DNA from: Chloroflexota bacterium
Lineage (GTDB): Bacteria; Chloroflexota; Dehalococcoidia; Lucifugimonadales; UBA3495
Direction of reading: 5' to 3'
Length of the DNA: 64,000 bases
Assembly: GCA_028873965.1 (NCBI GenBank)
Contig: JAPPMU010000019.1
Coordinates: 1-64,000 of the forward strand
Positions 1 through 7,945 of the stretch are shown piece by piece; position 1 is the stretch's first letter, and the number at the start of each line of letters is the position of its first letter. The position numbers and the translations under genes are program-made. Below the pieces are notes generated by a model. It saw nothing but the letters and a program-made list of their open reading frames with translations, was not told the origin of the DNA and did no database searches.

Positions 1-264
1 GATTTTGATGCTAACGGGATGACCGTAAACGACCTGGTGGCTCTGGCAAAAGTTTCTCACCTGACGCTGAATATTATGGAACACACGTTCGGAGAAGTCA
101 AGGGCCGTTTGTCATCGCGAGGAGCGCAGCGATGTGGTGATCTCGTTCCCGTAGCGGCGTTGGTTGCCTTGACGAGATTGCCACCCCCGCATCAAGTGCG
201 GGGTCGCAATGACTGGTTGCGGGAAATGGGTACGCGTGAGAGCGCAGGGTCTTTTCAAAGTTAA
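1..264 (+). CDS. 3' fragment of an unidentified gene running into a repeat
   Basis: The frame is open from base 1, so this is the tail of a gene that begins outside the window. The first 40 or so residues (..DFDANGMTVNDLVALAKV..) look like ordinary protein. From about base 111 the frame reads through a palindromic repeat, so the last ~50 residues (to the stop at 262-264) are repeat-derived. Either the original stop was lost when the element inserted, or the true gene ends differently. I do not recognise the family. Confidence 0.35.
   Translation, partial: DFDANGMTVNDLVALAKVSHLTLNIMEHTFGEVKGRLSSRGAQRCGDLVPVAALVALTRLPPPHQVRGRNDWLREMGTRESAGSFQS
111..240. repeat. R-core palindromic element with right E arm
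   Basis: The ends of 111-213 are inverted repeats: GTCATCGCGAGGAGCGCAG at the left, and a GGTCGCAATGAC-type right end. The right side is followed by an E arm ending TGGGTACGCGTGAG (227-240). The left E arm is absent here. The same core recurs at about 26.08, 27.46, 36.2, 37.4, 40.1, 40.24, 50.88, 60.39 and 63.52 kb. Confidence 0.8.
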
Positions 265-390
265 TCCGTCATTCCCGCAGAAGGGGGGAATCCTGGAGGT
301 CCCCGTGTTCGGAATGTTCTGGATTCCGGCTTTCGCCGGAATGACGGTTCGGAGCGAAAGGCCGCCATCCGGGACTTTGAAAAGGCCCTG
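246..390. mobile_element. MITE-like element, A arms around a P core
   Basis: Terminal inverted repeats of the form (C)AGGGTCTTTTCAAAGT and ACTTTGAAAAGGCCCTG enclose a P core (CGTCATTCC ... GGAATGACGG, about 267-346). The element is bounded by an exact direct repeat, GTGAGAGCG, at 236-244 and 391-399, which I read as a 9-bp target duplication. It sits next to the right edge of the preceding R element and just upstream of the tetrapyrrole promoter. Confidence 0.75.
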
Positions 391-408
391 GTGAGAGCGC
401 GCCCGTGT

Positions 409-437
409 TTGACCATAGAGCAAGGCTGTGCTAGGAT
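409..437 (+). promoter_or_regulatory. sigma-70-type promoter of the tetrapyrrole cluster
   Basis: TTGACC at 409-414, a 17-bp spacer, and TAGGAT at 432-437. Transcription would start near 444, leaving almost no leader before the ATG at 453. No other good promoter was seen before the cluster. Confidence 0.6.
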
Positions 438-452
438 TTCTGCGCCAAACCT

Positions 453-1118
453 ATGTGGTTGGGCGAATACTGTAGATTTCCACAGATTTACGTGGCTACA
501 AGCACAGAAAATCCCCCTCGCTGGATGTCCCTCGGAGAGGTATGCCGAGCGCTGGAGATCAACGAGGCGACCCTGCGCCAGTGGGCGGACCGGGGCCGGC
601 TACCGGTGTACCGCACTCCCGGCGGACACCGCCGGTTCCTGCGCGAGGACGTCGATGCGCTTTTGGATCGGAAGGAAGCTGAGGGTTCGGACCCCGAGGA
701 TCTGGCGCTCCAACGTATCCGAAGCAAGTTGAGCCAGTCGGATGTCTCGGAACAAGCATGGATGGAGAGTTTCCAGGCCGAAGGGCGAGACCGGATGCGC
801 CTGTTCGGCCGGCGGTTGCTGTCCCTGCTGCTGAGGAACGACTTGGAAGGTCGTATCGGGCGCAAGGGCGAAACGATGTCGGAAACCCACATGCTGGGTC
901 ACGAATACGGCTCGGAGATGGCCGCCAGGGGTGTGCCGCTGAGCGACAGCGTGCAGGCCTTTTTGTTTTTCCGGCAGGCCGTGGTCGAGGCGGTGCAACC
1001 GGAACGACTACAGCAGGTGGTAGAAATCTCGGACGGGGTGCTGGTCGGGCTGGTTGACGCCTACAGCATCCGTCTGGCAGCGATGAACAATGAAACGAAC
1101 GGTGGCCGAGCAGTGTGA
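453..1118 (+). CDS. MerR-type DNA-binding regulator with an RsbRD-like C-terminal domain
   Basis: The N-terminal part is a helix-turn-helix of the MerR/excisionase class (SLGEVCRALEINEATLRQW, then the wing motif YRTPGGHRRF). The remaining ~130 residues (LFGRRLLSLLLRNDLEG..., GVPLSDSVQAFLFFRQAVVE) resemble the helical RsbRD N-terminal sensor domain; that match is from memory and moderate. It is the first gene behind a good promoter and lies 27 bp before the siroheme decarboxylase, so it is a candidate tetrapyrrole or redox regulator (inference). The start is uncertain: ATG 453 would be nearly leaderless, and GTG 492 or ATG 525 are alternatives. None has a clear Shine-Dalgarno sequence. Confidence 0.75.
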   Translation: MWLGEYCRFPQIYVATSTENPPRWMSLGEVCRALEINEATLRQWADRGRLPVYRTPGGHRRFLREDVDALLDRKEAEGSDPEDLALQRIRSKLSQSDVSEQAWMESFQAEGRDRMRLFGRRLLSLLLRNDLEGRIGRKGETMSETHMLGHEYGSEMAARGVPLSDSVQAFLFFRQAVVEAVQPERLQQVVEISDGVLVGLVDAYSIRLAAMNNETNGGRAV

Positions 1119-1145
1119 TCGGCTGGCGTTGGATGGTGGCGTGAC

Positions 1146-2261
1146 ATGACCACGGAATCTATGGACATTACCGACCGCAAGTTGCTCAACATGGTGCAGA
1201 GCAATTTCCCCATGGTGGAGGAGCCGTACCGGCAGATTGCCGACGAGCTTGGCATCGACGAGACCGACCTCCTGGAGCGGCTCACCGAGCTCAAGCGGCA
1301 GAACGTGGTGCGCCAGATCAGCGCGATCTTCGACACGCGCCGCCTGGGGTACAAGACCACGCTGGTGGCCTTCGCCTACGGCGAGGGTGACCTGCATCCC
1401 GGTGGGATCTTCATCAACCGGCACCCTGGCGTCAGCCACAACTACGCGCGGGAAGGCTCGTACTACAACCTGTGGTTCACGCTGGCCGTGCCGCCGGATG
1501 GAGATCTGCAGGAAACTGTGGAATGGATGGCGGAAAAGACCAACGCCATCGAGTTCCGCATCATGCCCACCATACGTTTCTTCAAGATCGGCGTGAACTT
1601 CGACATGGTGAAGCGGCGCAGCGACGCCTACAACTATAATCCTGATTCAGGACGGCCCAACGCCGGCCAGCCCAACGGCAGCGGCAACGGCCAGAGCCGA
1701 GTTCCGGCCAGCGACTGGAACCAGGCCCAGGAGATCACCGAGTGGGACAAGCAGGTGATCCGGGAAGCCCAGGAGGACCTGCCGCTGGTATCCCGTCCGT
1801 TCGATGACATGGCGCAGCGGCTGGGGCTCACGGTGCCGGAGCTGTTCGCCCAGTTGAGCGAGTACCAGGAGCGCAAGCTGATGCGCCGGTTCAGCGCGGT
1901 GCTGTATCACCGCCGGTCCGGGTTCCGCGCCAACGCGATGATCGTATGGAAGGTGCCGCCGGAACGCTCCGAAGAGGTGGGGATGATCATGGCGGAGAAT
2001 TCGGCGGTCACCCACTGCTACGAGCGGCCCACGTTCCCCGACTGGGAGTATAGCCACTTCACCATGGTGCACGCGCCCACCCGCGACGAGTGTGAGGAGA
2101 TCGGGCGCGACATCTCCAAGGCTACGGGGATCACCGAGAACCTGCTGCTCTACAGCACCCGCGAGTACAAGAAGACCCGCGTCCGCTACTTCGTGGAAGA
2201 CTACGAGCGGTTCTGGGACACCGCCGAAGAGGCCGAGGCCATGGCGGAGGCGCTGGTATAG
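1146..2261 (+). CDS. ahbAB: Siroheme decarboxylase, AhbA-AhbB (NirD-NirL type) fusion
   Basis: This protein of 371 residues contains two Lrp/AsnC-like halves (about 1-160 and 197-371) joined by a low-complexity Gly/Asn/Ser linker. The first half has the HNYAREGSYYNLWFTL stretch and the second VTHCYERPTFPDWEYSHFTM; these are the characteristic motifs of AhbA/NirD and AhbB/NirL, with the histidine implicated in catalysis. The family decarboxylates siroheme to 12,18-didecarboxysiroheme, an intermediate of siroheme-dependent heme and of heme d1 synthesis. The siroheme-making genes directly downstream support this over an amino-acid-responsive regulator. AhbC/AhbD are not in the window, so which end product is made cannot be decided here. 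Confidence 0.85.
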   Translation: MTTESMDITDRKLLNMVQSNFPMVEEPYRQIADELGIDETDLLERLTELKRQNVVRQISAIFDTRRLGYKTTLVAFAYGEGDLHPGGIFINRHPGVSHNYAREGSYYNLWFTLAVPPDGDLQETVEWMAEKTNAIEFRIMPTIRFFKIGVNFDMVKRRSDAYNYNPDSGRPNAGQPNGSGNGQSRVPASDWNQAQEITEWDKQVIREAQEDLPLVSRPFDDMAQRLGLTVPELFAQLSEYQERKLMRRFSAVLYHRRSGFRANAMIVWKVPPERSEEVGMIMAENSAVTHCYERPTFPDWEYSHFTMVHAPTRDECEEIGRDISKATGITENLLLYSTREYKKTRVRYFVEDYERFWDTAEEAEAMAEALV

Positions 2262-2278
2262 GCGACGGGATCGTTATT

Positions 2279-2371
2279 CGTCAGAATCAGGATTTACGGG
2301 ATTTCAAGATTTTCAGGATTAGCCATCCCAATCATGTCAATCCGGTAATCCTGCGAATCCTGATTCTGACA
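2279..2371. repeat. Q-type inverted repeat
   Basis: Left end CGTCAGAATCAGGATTTACG and right end AATCCTGATTCTGACA are inverted copies. The interior contains further GGATT/AATCC half-repeats. Related copies lie at 11849, 16889 and 51779. It occupies the whole gap between ahbAB and the precorrin-2 dehydrogenase. Confidence 0.75.
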
Positions 2372-2394
2372 ACCCCCCTGCGAAATCAAACACC

Positions 2395-3114
2395 ATGCCT
2401 GAGTACTACCCCGTATATCTCAATCTGACCGGCAAGCGTTGTGTCATCCTGGGCGGCGGAACCATCGCCCAGGGCAAGCTGGCGGCATTGCGCGACGCCG
2501 GCGCCGACATCACGCTGATCAGCCCGCAGTGCACCGACGGCATCAGGCGGGCGGCCCAGCGGGGACACATCACCCTGATCCAGCGGGAATATCGCCCCGG
2601 AGATCTGGACGGCGCGTTCATCGCGGTGGCGGCCACCAACGTGTGGCACGTGAACCGGGAGATCTACGAGGAAGCGGAACAGCGGGGCGTGCTGCTCAAC
2701 GTGGTGGACGACCCCGACCAGTGCACGTTCATCGCGCCTTCCATAGTCAGGCGGGATCCGATCACCCTGGCGATCTCCACGGGCGGGGCCAGCCCGGCCC
2801 TGGCGCGCAAGATGCGGGAAACCCTGTCGGAAGACAAGGTATTGCAATGGGCCGACCTGGCGGACGTGCTCGCACGGGCGCGCAAGGTCATCAAGGAACG
2901 GCGCACGGTGATCGATCCCACCCGGTGGCAGTGTGTCATCACCGAGGACCTGCTGGCGATGGCGCGCGGCGGCCGGGATGACGAGGCGGTGGACCGGGTG
3001 CTGGCGCAGTTGCTGGATGCCGATCTGCCCGAAATGTGCCCCGACCTGACGGCCTGCAGGACCGGCGGTTGTGCCAAGCGTGCCGCGCTGCGAGCGGCGG
3101 AGGCGGTGAGTTGA
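2395..3114 (+). CDS. Precorrin-2 dehydrogenase / sirohydrochlorin ferrochelatase (Met8 / CysG N-domain type)
   Basis: It oxidises precorrin-2 to sirohydrochlorin with NAD and may also insert iron. The N-terminal Rossmann motif VILGGGTIAQGK (residues 18-29) and the conserved ISTGGASPALARKMR identify the family; length (239) is normal for the stand-alone enzyme. It lacks the methyltransferase half of CysG, which is supplied by the cobA-hemD fusion downstream. The C-terminus is odd: three cysteines (215, 221, 226 in CPDLTACRTGGC) form a possible metal or redox site that I do not know from this family. The stop overlaps the hemA start (TTGA), so the two are translationally coupled. Confidence 0.88.
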   Translation: MPEYYPVYLNLTGKRCVILGGGTIAQGKLAALRDAGADITLISPQCTDGIRRAAQRGHITLIQREYRPGDLDGAFIAVAATNVWHVNREIYEEAEQRGVLLNVVDDPDQCTFIAPSIVRRDPITLAISTGGASPALARKMRETLSEDKVLQWADLADVLARARKVIKERRTVIDPTRWQCVITEDLLAMARGGRDDEAVDRVLAQLLDADLPEMCPDLTACRTGGCAKRAALRAAEAVS

Positions 3115-4382
3115 GCCTCCTGGTGTTGGGTCTGGACCACCGGACGGCGCCGGTGGAGTTGCGGGAACGGCTCAGCGTGGAGCGGGACCAGTTGCCCGAT
3201 GCGCTGGAGCAGTTGGCCGAATACGTGCCGCAATCGGTCATCGTATCGACTTGCAACCGCACCGAGGTGTACACCTACGACCCGGATGACATCGGGTTGG
3301 TGGGCCGCGTTGGGGACTTCCTGATCGGATATTCGGGCGTGCCCGGGCCGGAGTTGGAAAGGCATATCTACCAGCTGTGGGAGTCGGATTGCGTCTCACA
3401 CCTGTTCCGCGTGGCCAGCGGCCTGGAATCGATGATCGTCGGCGAGCGGCAGATCCTCGGGCAGGTACGGGCGGCGTTCAGCGTGGCCAGCCAGGGAGGG
3501 TATCTCAAGAGCCCGCTGACCCGCGTCTTCCACGACGCCCTGCGCGCCGGCCGCAGGGTCCATCGGGAAACCAACATCGGGCAGCACTCGCGATCCGTAA
3601 GCCGCGCGGCCGTGCAGCTGGCCCGCGGCCTGTTCGACCGTCTCGACGACCGGCGCGCGCTGGTTATCGGCGCCGGCGACGCGGGGCGGATGGTCGCCCG
3701 GGCGCTGGCAGACGCGGGCGTGCAGCAAATCACCGTGGTCAACCGCACCCACTGGCGAGCCCAGGACCTGGCGCGAGATCTGGGCGGTGTGGCGATACCC
3801 TTCGAAAACCTTGGCGACGCGCTGGCGGATGCGGATCTGGTCATCAGCAGCACCGGATCACCCGGATACGTGGTGGACGAGGCCATGGTCGCCGAGGCTC
3901 TGACGCGCCGCCGCGGCGACGAGCCGATGATGCTCATCGACATCGCGGTGCCGCGTGACATCGAGCCGACGGTGGGCGATCTGGACCGGGCGCGGCTTTT
4001 CGACATCGATGCGCTGGCGCAGGTGGCCGAGGTTTCGATGGACGGGCTGGCCGGCGAAGTGAAAAAGGCAAGCGCCCTGGTCGATGCGGAACTGACCCGG
4101 TTCTCGGAGTGGTGGCATTCCTCGGATACCATGGAACTGGTGGTGGGCCTGCGCCGGCGGGCCGACACGGTGCGACGCGAAGAAGTGGCCCGAACCCTGC
4201 GGATGCTGGGGGAAGACGAGGAAAGCGAATTGGCGGAACGGCTTCACGCCATGACCAATGCGCTGGTCAAGAAGCTGCTGCATCAGCCCACGGTGGAACT
4301 GCGCTCCGGGGATAACACGACGGACTACCGAGTGGCGCTCCGCTTGTTCGGGAACGGCGACGAGCGGCGCAGCCGGCGCTGA
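3111..4382 (+). CDS. hemA: Glutamyl-tRNA reductase
   Basis: First committed step of C5 tetrapyrrole synthesis: glutamyl-tRNA to glutamate-1-semialdehyde with NADPH. The catalytic cysteine is Cys48 in STCNRTEVY; FRVASGLESMIVGERQILGQV and the NADPH-binding region around ALVIGAGDAG are typical. The C-terminal dimerisation helix is present. The start is TTG at 3111, overlapping the upstream TGA by 3 bases (TTGA), because the conserved N-terminus (SLLVLGLDHRTAPVELRE) begins right there; the frame is open further upstream but not conserved. About 423 residues, normal for the family. Confidence 0.93.
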   Translation: MSLLVLGLDHRTAPVELRERLSVERDQLPDALEQLAEYVPQSVIVSTCNRTEVYTYDPDDIGLVGRVGDFLIGYSGVPGPELERHIYQLWESDCVSHLFRVASGLESMIVGERQILGQVRAAFSVASQGGYLKSPLTRVFHDALRAGRRVHRETNIGQHSRSVSRAAVQLARGLFDRLDDRRALVIGAGDAGRMVARALADAGVQQITVVNRTHWRAQDLARDLGGVAIPFENLGDALADADLVISSTGSPGYVVDEAMVAEALTRRRGDEPMMLIDIAVPRDIEPTVGDLDRARLFDIDALAQVAEVSMDGLAGEVKKASALVDAELTRFSEWWHSSDTMELVVGLRRRADTVRREEVARTLRMLGEDEESELAERLHAMTNALVKKLLHQPTVELRSGDNTTDYRVALRLFGNGDERRSRR

Positions 4383-4399
4383 CGCACTGAATTTTGCCC

Positions 4400-5314
4400 A
4401 TGTCCGGCGTCACAATACGGGTCGGCACCCGGGGCAGTCGGTTGGCTCTGATCCAGACCGAGTTGACCCTGGCGGTTCTGCGGGAAGCGCACCCCGACGT
4501 TCAATTTGAGATCGTCACCGTTACCACCCAGGGCGACGCCAATCAGACCGCTCCGCTGGCCGGCATGGGATTGGGGGTTTTCGTCAAGGAGATCGAGCGT
4601 CGGCTGGAAACCGGCGAGATCGACATGGCGGTGCACAGCCTGAAGGATATGCCCACCGTGCTGCCGCCGGGGATGGCCCTGGGCGCGGTGCTGGAGCGGG
4701 CCGATCCGCGCGATGCGCTGGTCTCGCACCTGGGGACGACCCTGGACGAATTTCCGGCGGGCGCAAAGATCGGTACCAGCAGCCCGAGACGGCAAGCGCA
4801 GATCGCGGAACGGCGTACCGATTTGCAAATTGTGCCCATCCGGGGCAACGTGGACACGCGGCTCCGCAAGTCGGCCGGCGAAGAATGCGACGGCACGGTC
4901 ATCGCGGTGGCCGGCCTGGATCGGATGGGAATGTCCGAGGTGATAACGGAGTACCTGTCACCCGAAGAGTTCGTTCCCCCGCCGGGCCAGGGCGCGATGG
5001 CGGTGGAGATCCGCGCGGACGACGAACGAACCGCCGAGTTGGTCGCGGCGGCCGACCACGCGCCAACGACGGCAGCGGTAAGGGCGGAACGGTCCTTCCT
5101 AGAAGCGTTGGGCGGCGGCTGCCAGGTTCCGGTGGGAGCATACGCGACGTTCGATGGCGACGACGCTTTGCGGCTGACGGTGTTCATGGCAGCGCCGGAC
5201 GGTTCCAGGACGTACCGTGTCAACGTGACGGGAGCCTCTTCGGACCCGGTCGGTTTGGCAGCGAAAGGGTGGGAAGTGATGCGCGAACAGGGAGCGGCGG
5301 GGCTGTTGGGATGA
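4400..5314 (+). CDS. hemC: Porphobilinogen deaminase (hydroxymethylbilane synthase)
   Basis: It joins four porphobilinogens into hydroxymethylbilane. The N-terminus IRVGTRGSRLALIQT, the SLKDMPT and SSPRRQAQ motifs, and the dipyrromethane-cofactor cysteine in GGGCQVPVGA (about residue 241) are all present. ATG 4400 is chosen over the in-frame TTG 4394 because it puts MSGVTIRVG at the usual distance. It lies 17 bp after hemA in the same operon. Confidence 0.93.
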   Translation: MSGVTIRVGTRGSRLALIQTELTLAVLREAHPDVQFEIVTVTTQGDANQTAPLAGMGLGVFVKEIERRLETGEIDMAVHSLKDMPTVLPPGMALGAVLERADPRDALVSHLGTTLDEFPAGAKIGTSSPRRQAQIAERRTDLQIVPIRGNVDTRLRKSAGEECDGTVIAVAGLDRMGMSEVITEYLSPEEFVPPPGQGAMAVEIRADDERTAELVAAADHAPTTAAVRAERSFLEALGGGCQVPVGAYATFDGDDALRLTVFMAAPDGSRTYRVNVTGASSDPVGLAAKGWEVMREQGAAGLLG

Positions 5315-5401
5315 AGCCATCTACTGCGGTGCATCTTGACCATCCCAATCCACCCCACTAGCATCAAACCCAACCCACATCAACGACAGGAAGGGCCGAA
5401 T

Positions 5402-5737
5402 ATGGCTATCGCACTGGAAACCCAAGAAAAAGCCAAGGAGATCATCTTGGCGGGGCTTCGCGCCCAAGCCCACGGCTCGGTGCGATTTTGCGACATTCAC
5501 GCCACCGTAAGGCTGAACGCGGAGGATGAAGAGTTCCTTGATGTGATCGTCATCTACGAAGGCCCCCGCGAGGAACTAAACGTACACCATCTCAACGCAT
5601 TGCACGGTGAGATAAAACAGCAGCTTATCGAAGCCGGCGTACTGCACATTCCCCCTGTGGGCTATACCGACCGCGCCTCATACGACCAAATGCTGTCCGA
5701 AATGGCAGCGGCCCGCACCCAAAGCAGCCTAATCTGA
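5402..5737 (+). CDS. Small protein paired with a HEPN-domain gene (possible antitoxin)
   Basis: This is a 111-residue protein with a good ribosome site (AGGAAG) before ATG 5402. It has alternating strand/helix character around VRFCDIHATVRLN and FLDVIVIYEG, loosely like a minimal nucleotidyltransferase fold, but the catalytic GSxxxG and DxD motifs of MNT antitoxins are absent. Its TGA overlaps the ATG of the HEPN gene (TGATG), so the two are co-translated. From the pairing I infer a toxin-antitoxin-like module; the sequence alone does not show the function. Confidence 0.6.
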   Translation: MAIALETQEKAKEIILAGLRAQAHGSVRFCDIHATVRLNAEDEEFLDVIVIYEGPREELNVHHLNALHGEIKQQLIEAGVLHIPPVGYTDRASYDQMLSEMAAARTQSSLI

Positions 5738-6210
5738 TGCGTTGGCAAGACCTCATAGCGACCGCTCGCTTACTGACTACCACGCCGCACCCCAATACTC
5801 AGCCGCTGCAAGACTCGCTGCGCCGAGCAATTAGCACCGCGTACTACGCCATGTTTCACGCATTGGCCAGCAGCAACGCCGACTGCCTGGCGGGTGCGCC
5901 CCACGACCCGTTGACTGGACACGCTTGGTCGCGTATCTACCGGGGCCTGAACCACAGCGCAGCCAAACGCAACTTGCTGCAAGACCAAGGGCTGTTCTCT
6001 TCAGTAATCAGACAATTCACGGAAACATTCGCGCAGATGCAAGACTTGCGACACTCAGCGGACTACGATCCCAATAGAACCTTCACTCTGCCCGAAACCT
6101 TGGATTGGATAGATCGCGCCGCATCAGCCATCGAAGGCTTCATGCAAACCGACGCGGATGAGCGCAAGATAGTGGCTATCCAGTCCCTCATCGGCAGACG
6201 CGCCAACTGA
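5737..6210 (+). CDS. HEPN-domain protein
   Basis: A protein of 157 residues, mostly helical. The stretch SLRRAISTAYYAMFHALAS and the late LRHSADYD motif are typical of HEPN proteins (COG1895/COG2250 type), some of which are RNases and toxins of MNT-HEPN modules. It is translationally coupled to the preceding 111-residue gene. The pair sits between hemC and cobA-hemD, interrupting a biosynthetic cluster, which suggests later acquisition. A role in tetrapyrrole synthesis is unlikely. Confidence 0.75.
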   Translation: MRWQDLIATARLLTTTPHPNTQPLQDSLRRAISTAYYAMFHALASSNADCLAGAPHDPLTGHAWSRIYRGLNHSAAKRNLLQDQGLFSSVIRQFTETFAQMQDLRHSADYDPNRTFTLPETLDWIDRAASAIEGFMQTDADERKIVAIQSLIGRRAN

Positions 6211-6233
6211 CACAGCACTGACCGGATACCCTG

Positions 6234-7775
6234 ATGAAACCCGGCAAAGTCTATCTCGTCGGCGCCGGCCCCGGCGACCCGGGGCTGCTCACCGTCAAGG
6301 GCGCCCAGGCATTGTCCGGCGCGCAGGTAGTGGTGTACGACCGGTTGCTGGACCCGGCCCTGCTGGCGTTGGCCCCCGAGTCAGCGGAGCGGGTCTTTGT
6401 GGGCAAGGAACGGGGCCGGCAGGCGCTGACCCAGGCGGAAATCAACCAGTTGCTTGTCGCGGAGGGAGTGGACGGCAAGACGGTGGTGAGACTCAAAGGC
6501 GGCGACCCGTTCGTTTTCGGCCGGGGAGGCGAAGAAGCGCAGGCCCTGGCCGAGGCCCGTGTCCCCTTTGAGGTGGTGCCCGGGGTCACGTCGGCGGTTG
6601 CCGCCGCTGCATACGCCGGCATTCCGGTCACCCATCGGGGCGTGTCCACCGCGGTGACCATCGTCACCGGCAGCGAAGACCCGAGCAAAGGCGAAACCAC
6701 CACGGATTGGGGCGCTCTGGCCAAAACCGGCGGCACGCTGGTGACGCTGATGGGCTGGGCGGCGCTCCCCGGCATTGCGGCCACGCTCCAGGCTCACGGT
6801 ATGTCCGGGGACACCCCCGCCGCGCTGGTGCAGTGGGGAACCTGGAGCCGGCAGCGGACGGTTACCGGAACGCTGGCGGACATCGCCGAGCGAGGGAAGG
6901 CGGCTGGAATCGGCGCGCCGGTCATCGCCATCATCGGCGAGGTGGCCCGACTGCGGGAGGAAATCGGCTGGTTCGACCGCAGGCCGCTGTGGGGCAAGCG
7001 CGTATTGGTAACCCGGTCCCGCACGCAGGCGTCGCGACTCATCGAGCTGCTGGGCGACCTGGGAGCCGAGGCGGTGGAGTTGCCGTCCATCGAGATCGGG
7101 CCGCTGGACAATTACGGAGAGCTCGACCAAGCCCTGGTGAGCGCCGCGGACGTTTCCGGACGATGGATGATCTTCGCCAGCGTCAACTCGGTGGAATACG
7201 TCTGGGAACGGCTGCGCGCGCTGGGGAAGGATGCCCGGTACTTCGCCGGCGCTACCGTGGGAGCCATCGGGCCAGCGACGGCGAGGGCGCTGCGGGAACG
7301 GGGAATTGAGCCCGACTTCATCCCGAAACGCTCGGTGTCCGAGGAAGTGATCGCCGAGTTATCGGGGTTGGAATGGGATGGACGCCTGGCGCTGCTACCT
7401 GGCTCGGCCATCGGACGGGACGCGCTAGCCGCCGGACTGGCGACGCTGGGAGCCGACGTGCGGCGGGTTCCGGCGTACCAGAACACGCGGCCGGAAGGCA
7501 TCGAGGAGCGGGCACGCGCCGCGTTTGAGCGGGGCATCGATGTGGTAACCTTCACCAGTTCATCGACGGTACGGAACCTGCTGGACATCCTTGGAGCCGA
7601 CCGCCATCTGCTGGGGTCCAGCGCCATCGCGTGCATCGGCCCGATCACCGCAGCCACGGCTGAGGAGATGGGACTGACCGTTGACATCATCGCCGCGGAA
7701 CACAACGTGGAAGGGCTCGCCGCAGCCTTGGCCGGCCGTTTCTCGGGCGGGCAGGCCGCTGCATCCACTGGGTAG
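6234..7775 (+). CDS. cobA-hemD: Uroporphyrinogen-III C-methyltransferase / uroporphyrinogen-III synthase fusion
   Basis: Residues 1 to about 245 are the SAM-dependent methyltransferase that turns uroporphyrinogen III into precorrin-2 (VYLVGAGPGDPGLLTVKG, RLKGGDPFVFGRGGEEA, PGVTSAVAAAAYAGIP). From about 255 to the end is uroporphyrinogen-III synthase, which cyclises hydroxymethylbilane. The fusion (513 residues) is common in Gram-positives and Chloroflexota. It supplies both activities missing between hemC and the precorrin-2 dehydrogenase. The stop codon TAG lies at the edge of the repeat that follows. Confidence 0.92.
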   Translation: MKPGKVYLVGAGPGDPGLLTVKGAQALSGAQVVVYDRLLDPALLALAPESAERVFVGKERGRQALTQAEINQLLVAEGVDGKTVVRLKGGDPFVFGRGGEEAQALAEARVPFEVVPGVTSAVAAAAYAGIPVTHRGVSTAVTIVTGSEDPSKGETTTDWGALAKTGGTLVTLMGWAALPGIAATLQAHGMSGDTPAALVQWGTWSRQRTVTGTLADIAERGKAAGIGAPVIAIIGEVARLREEIGWFDRRPLWGKRVLVTRSRTQASRLIELLGDLGAEAVELPSIEIGPLDNYGELDQALVSAADVSGRWMIFASVNSVEYVWERLRALGKDARYFAGATVGAIGPATARALRERGIEPDFIPKRSVSEEVIAELSGLEWDGRLALLPGSAIGRDALAAGLATLGADVRRVPAYQNTRPEGIEERARAAFERGIDVVTFTSSSTVRNLLDILGADRHLLGSSAIACIGPITAATAEEMGLTVDIIAAEHNVEGLAAALAGRFSGGQAAASTG

Positions 7776-7924
7776 TGTTGACATTTACCGTCATTCCGGC
7801 TTTCGCCGGAATCCAGTCCGTCAAAAGAGGGGTAAATCCAGCCAAATTGCAGCTGTCAAAGGTTTCTGGGTTCCTGCGTAGGCAGGAACGACGAAGTATT
7901 CTTCCAAATGTCAACACTGCCTAG
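7773..7924. repeat. P core inside B arms
   Basis: The outer arms AGTGTTGACATTT (7774-7786) and AAATGTCAACACT (7906-7918) are exact inverted copies. Inside is a P core with nested hairpins (CCGGCTTTCGCCGG at the left, CCTGCGTAGGCAGG at the right). The left edge contains the cobA-hemD stop codon. I found no convincing direct repeat outside it. A second element with these arms lies at about 51 kb. Confidence 0.75.
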
Positions 7925-7945
7925 CCAAGTCTGAGGAGGGACATC

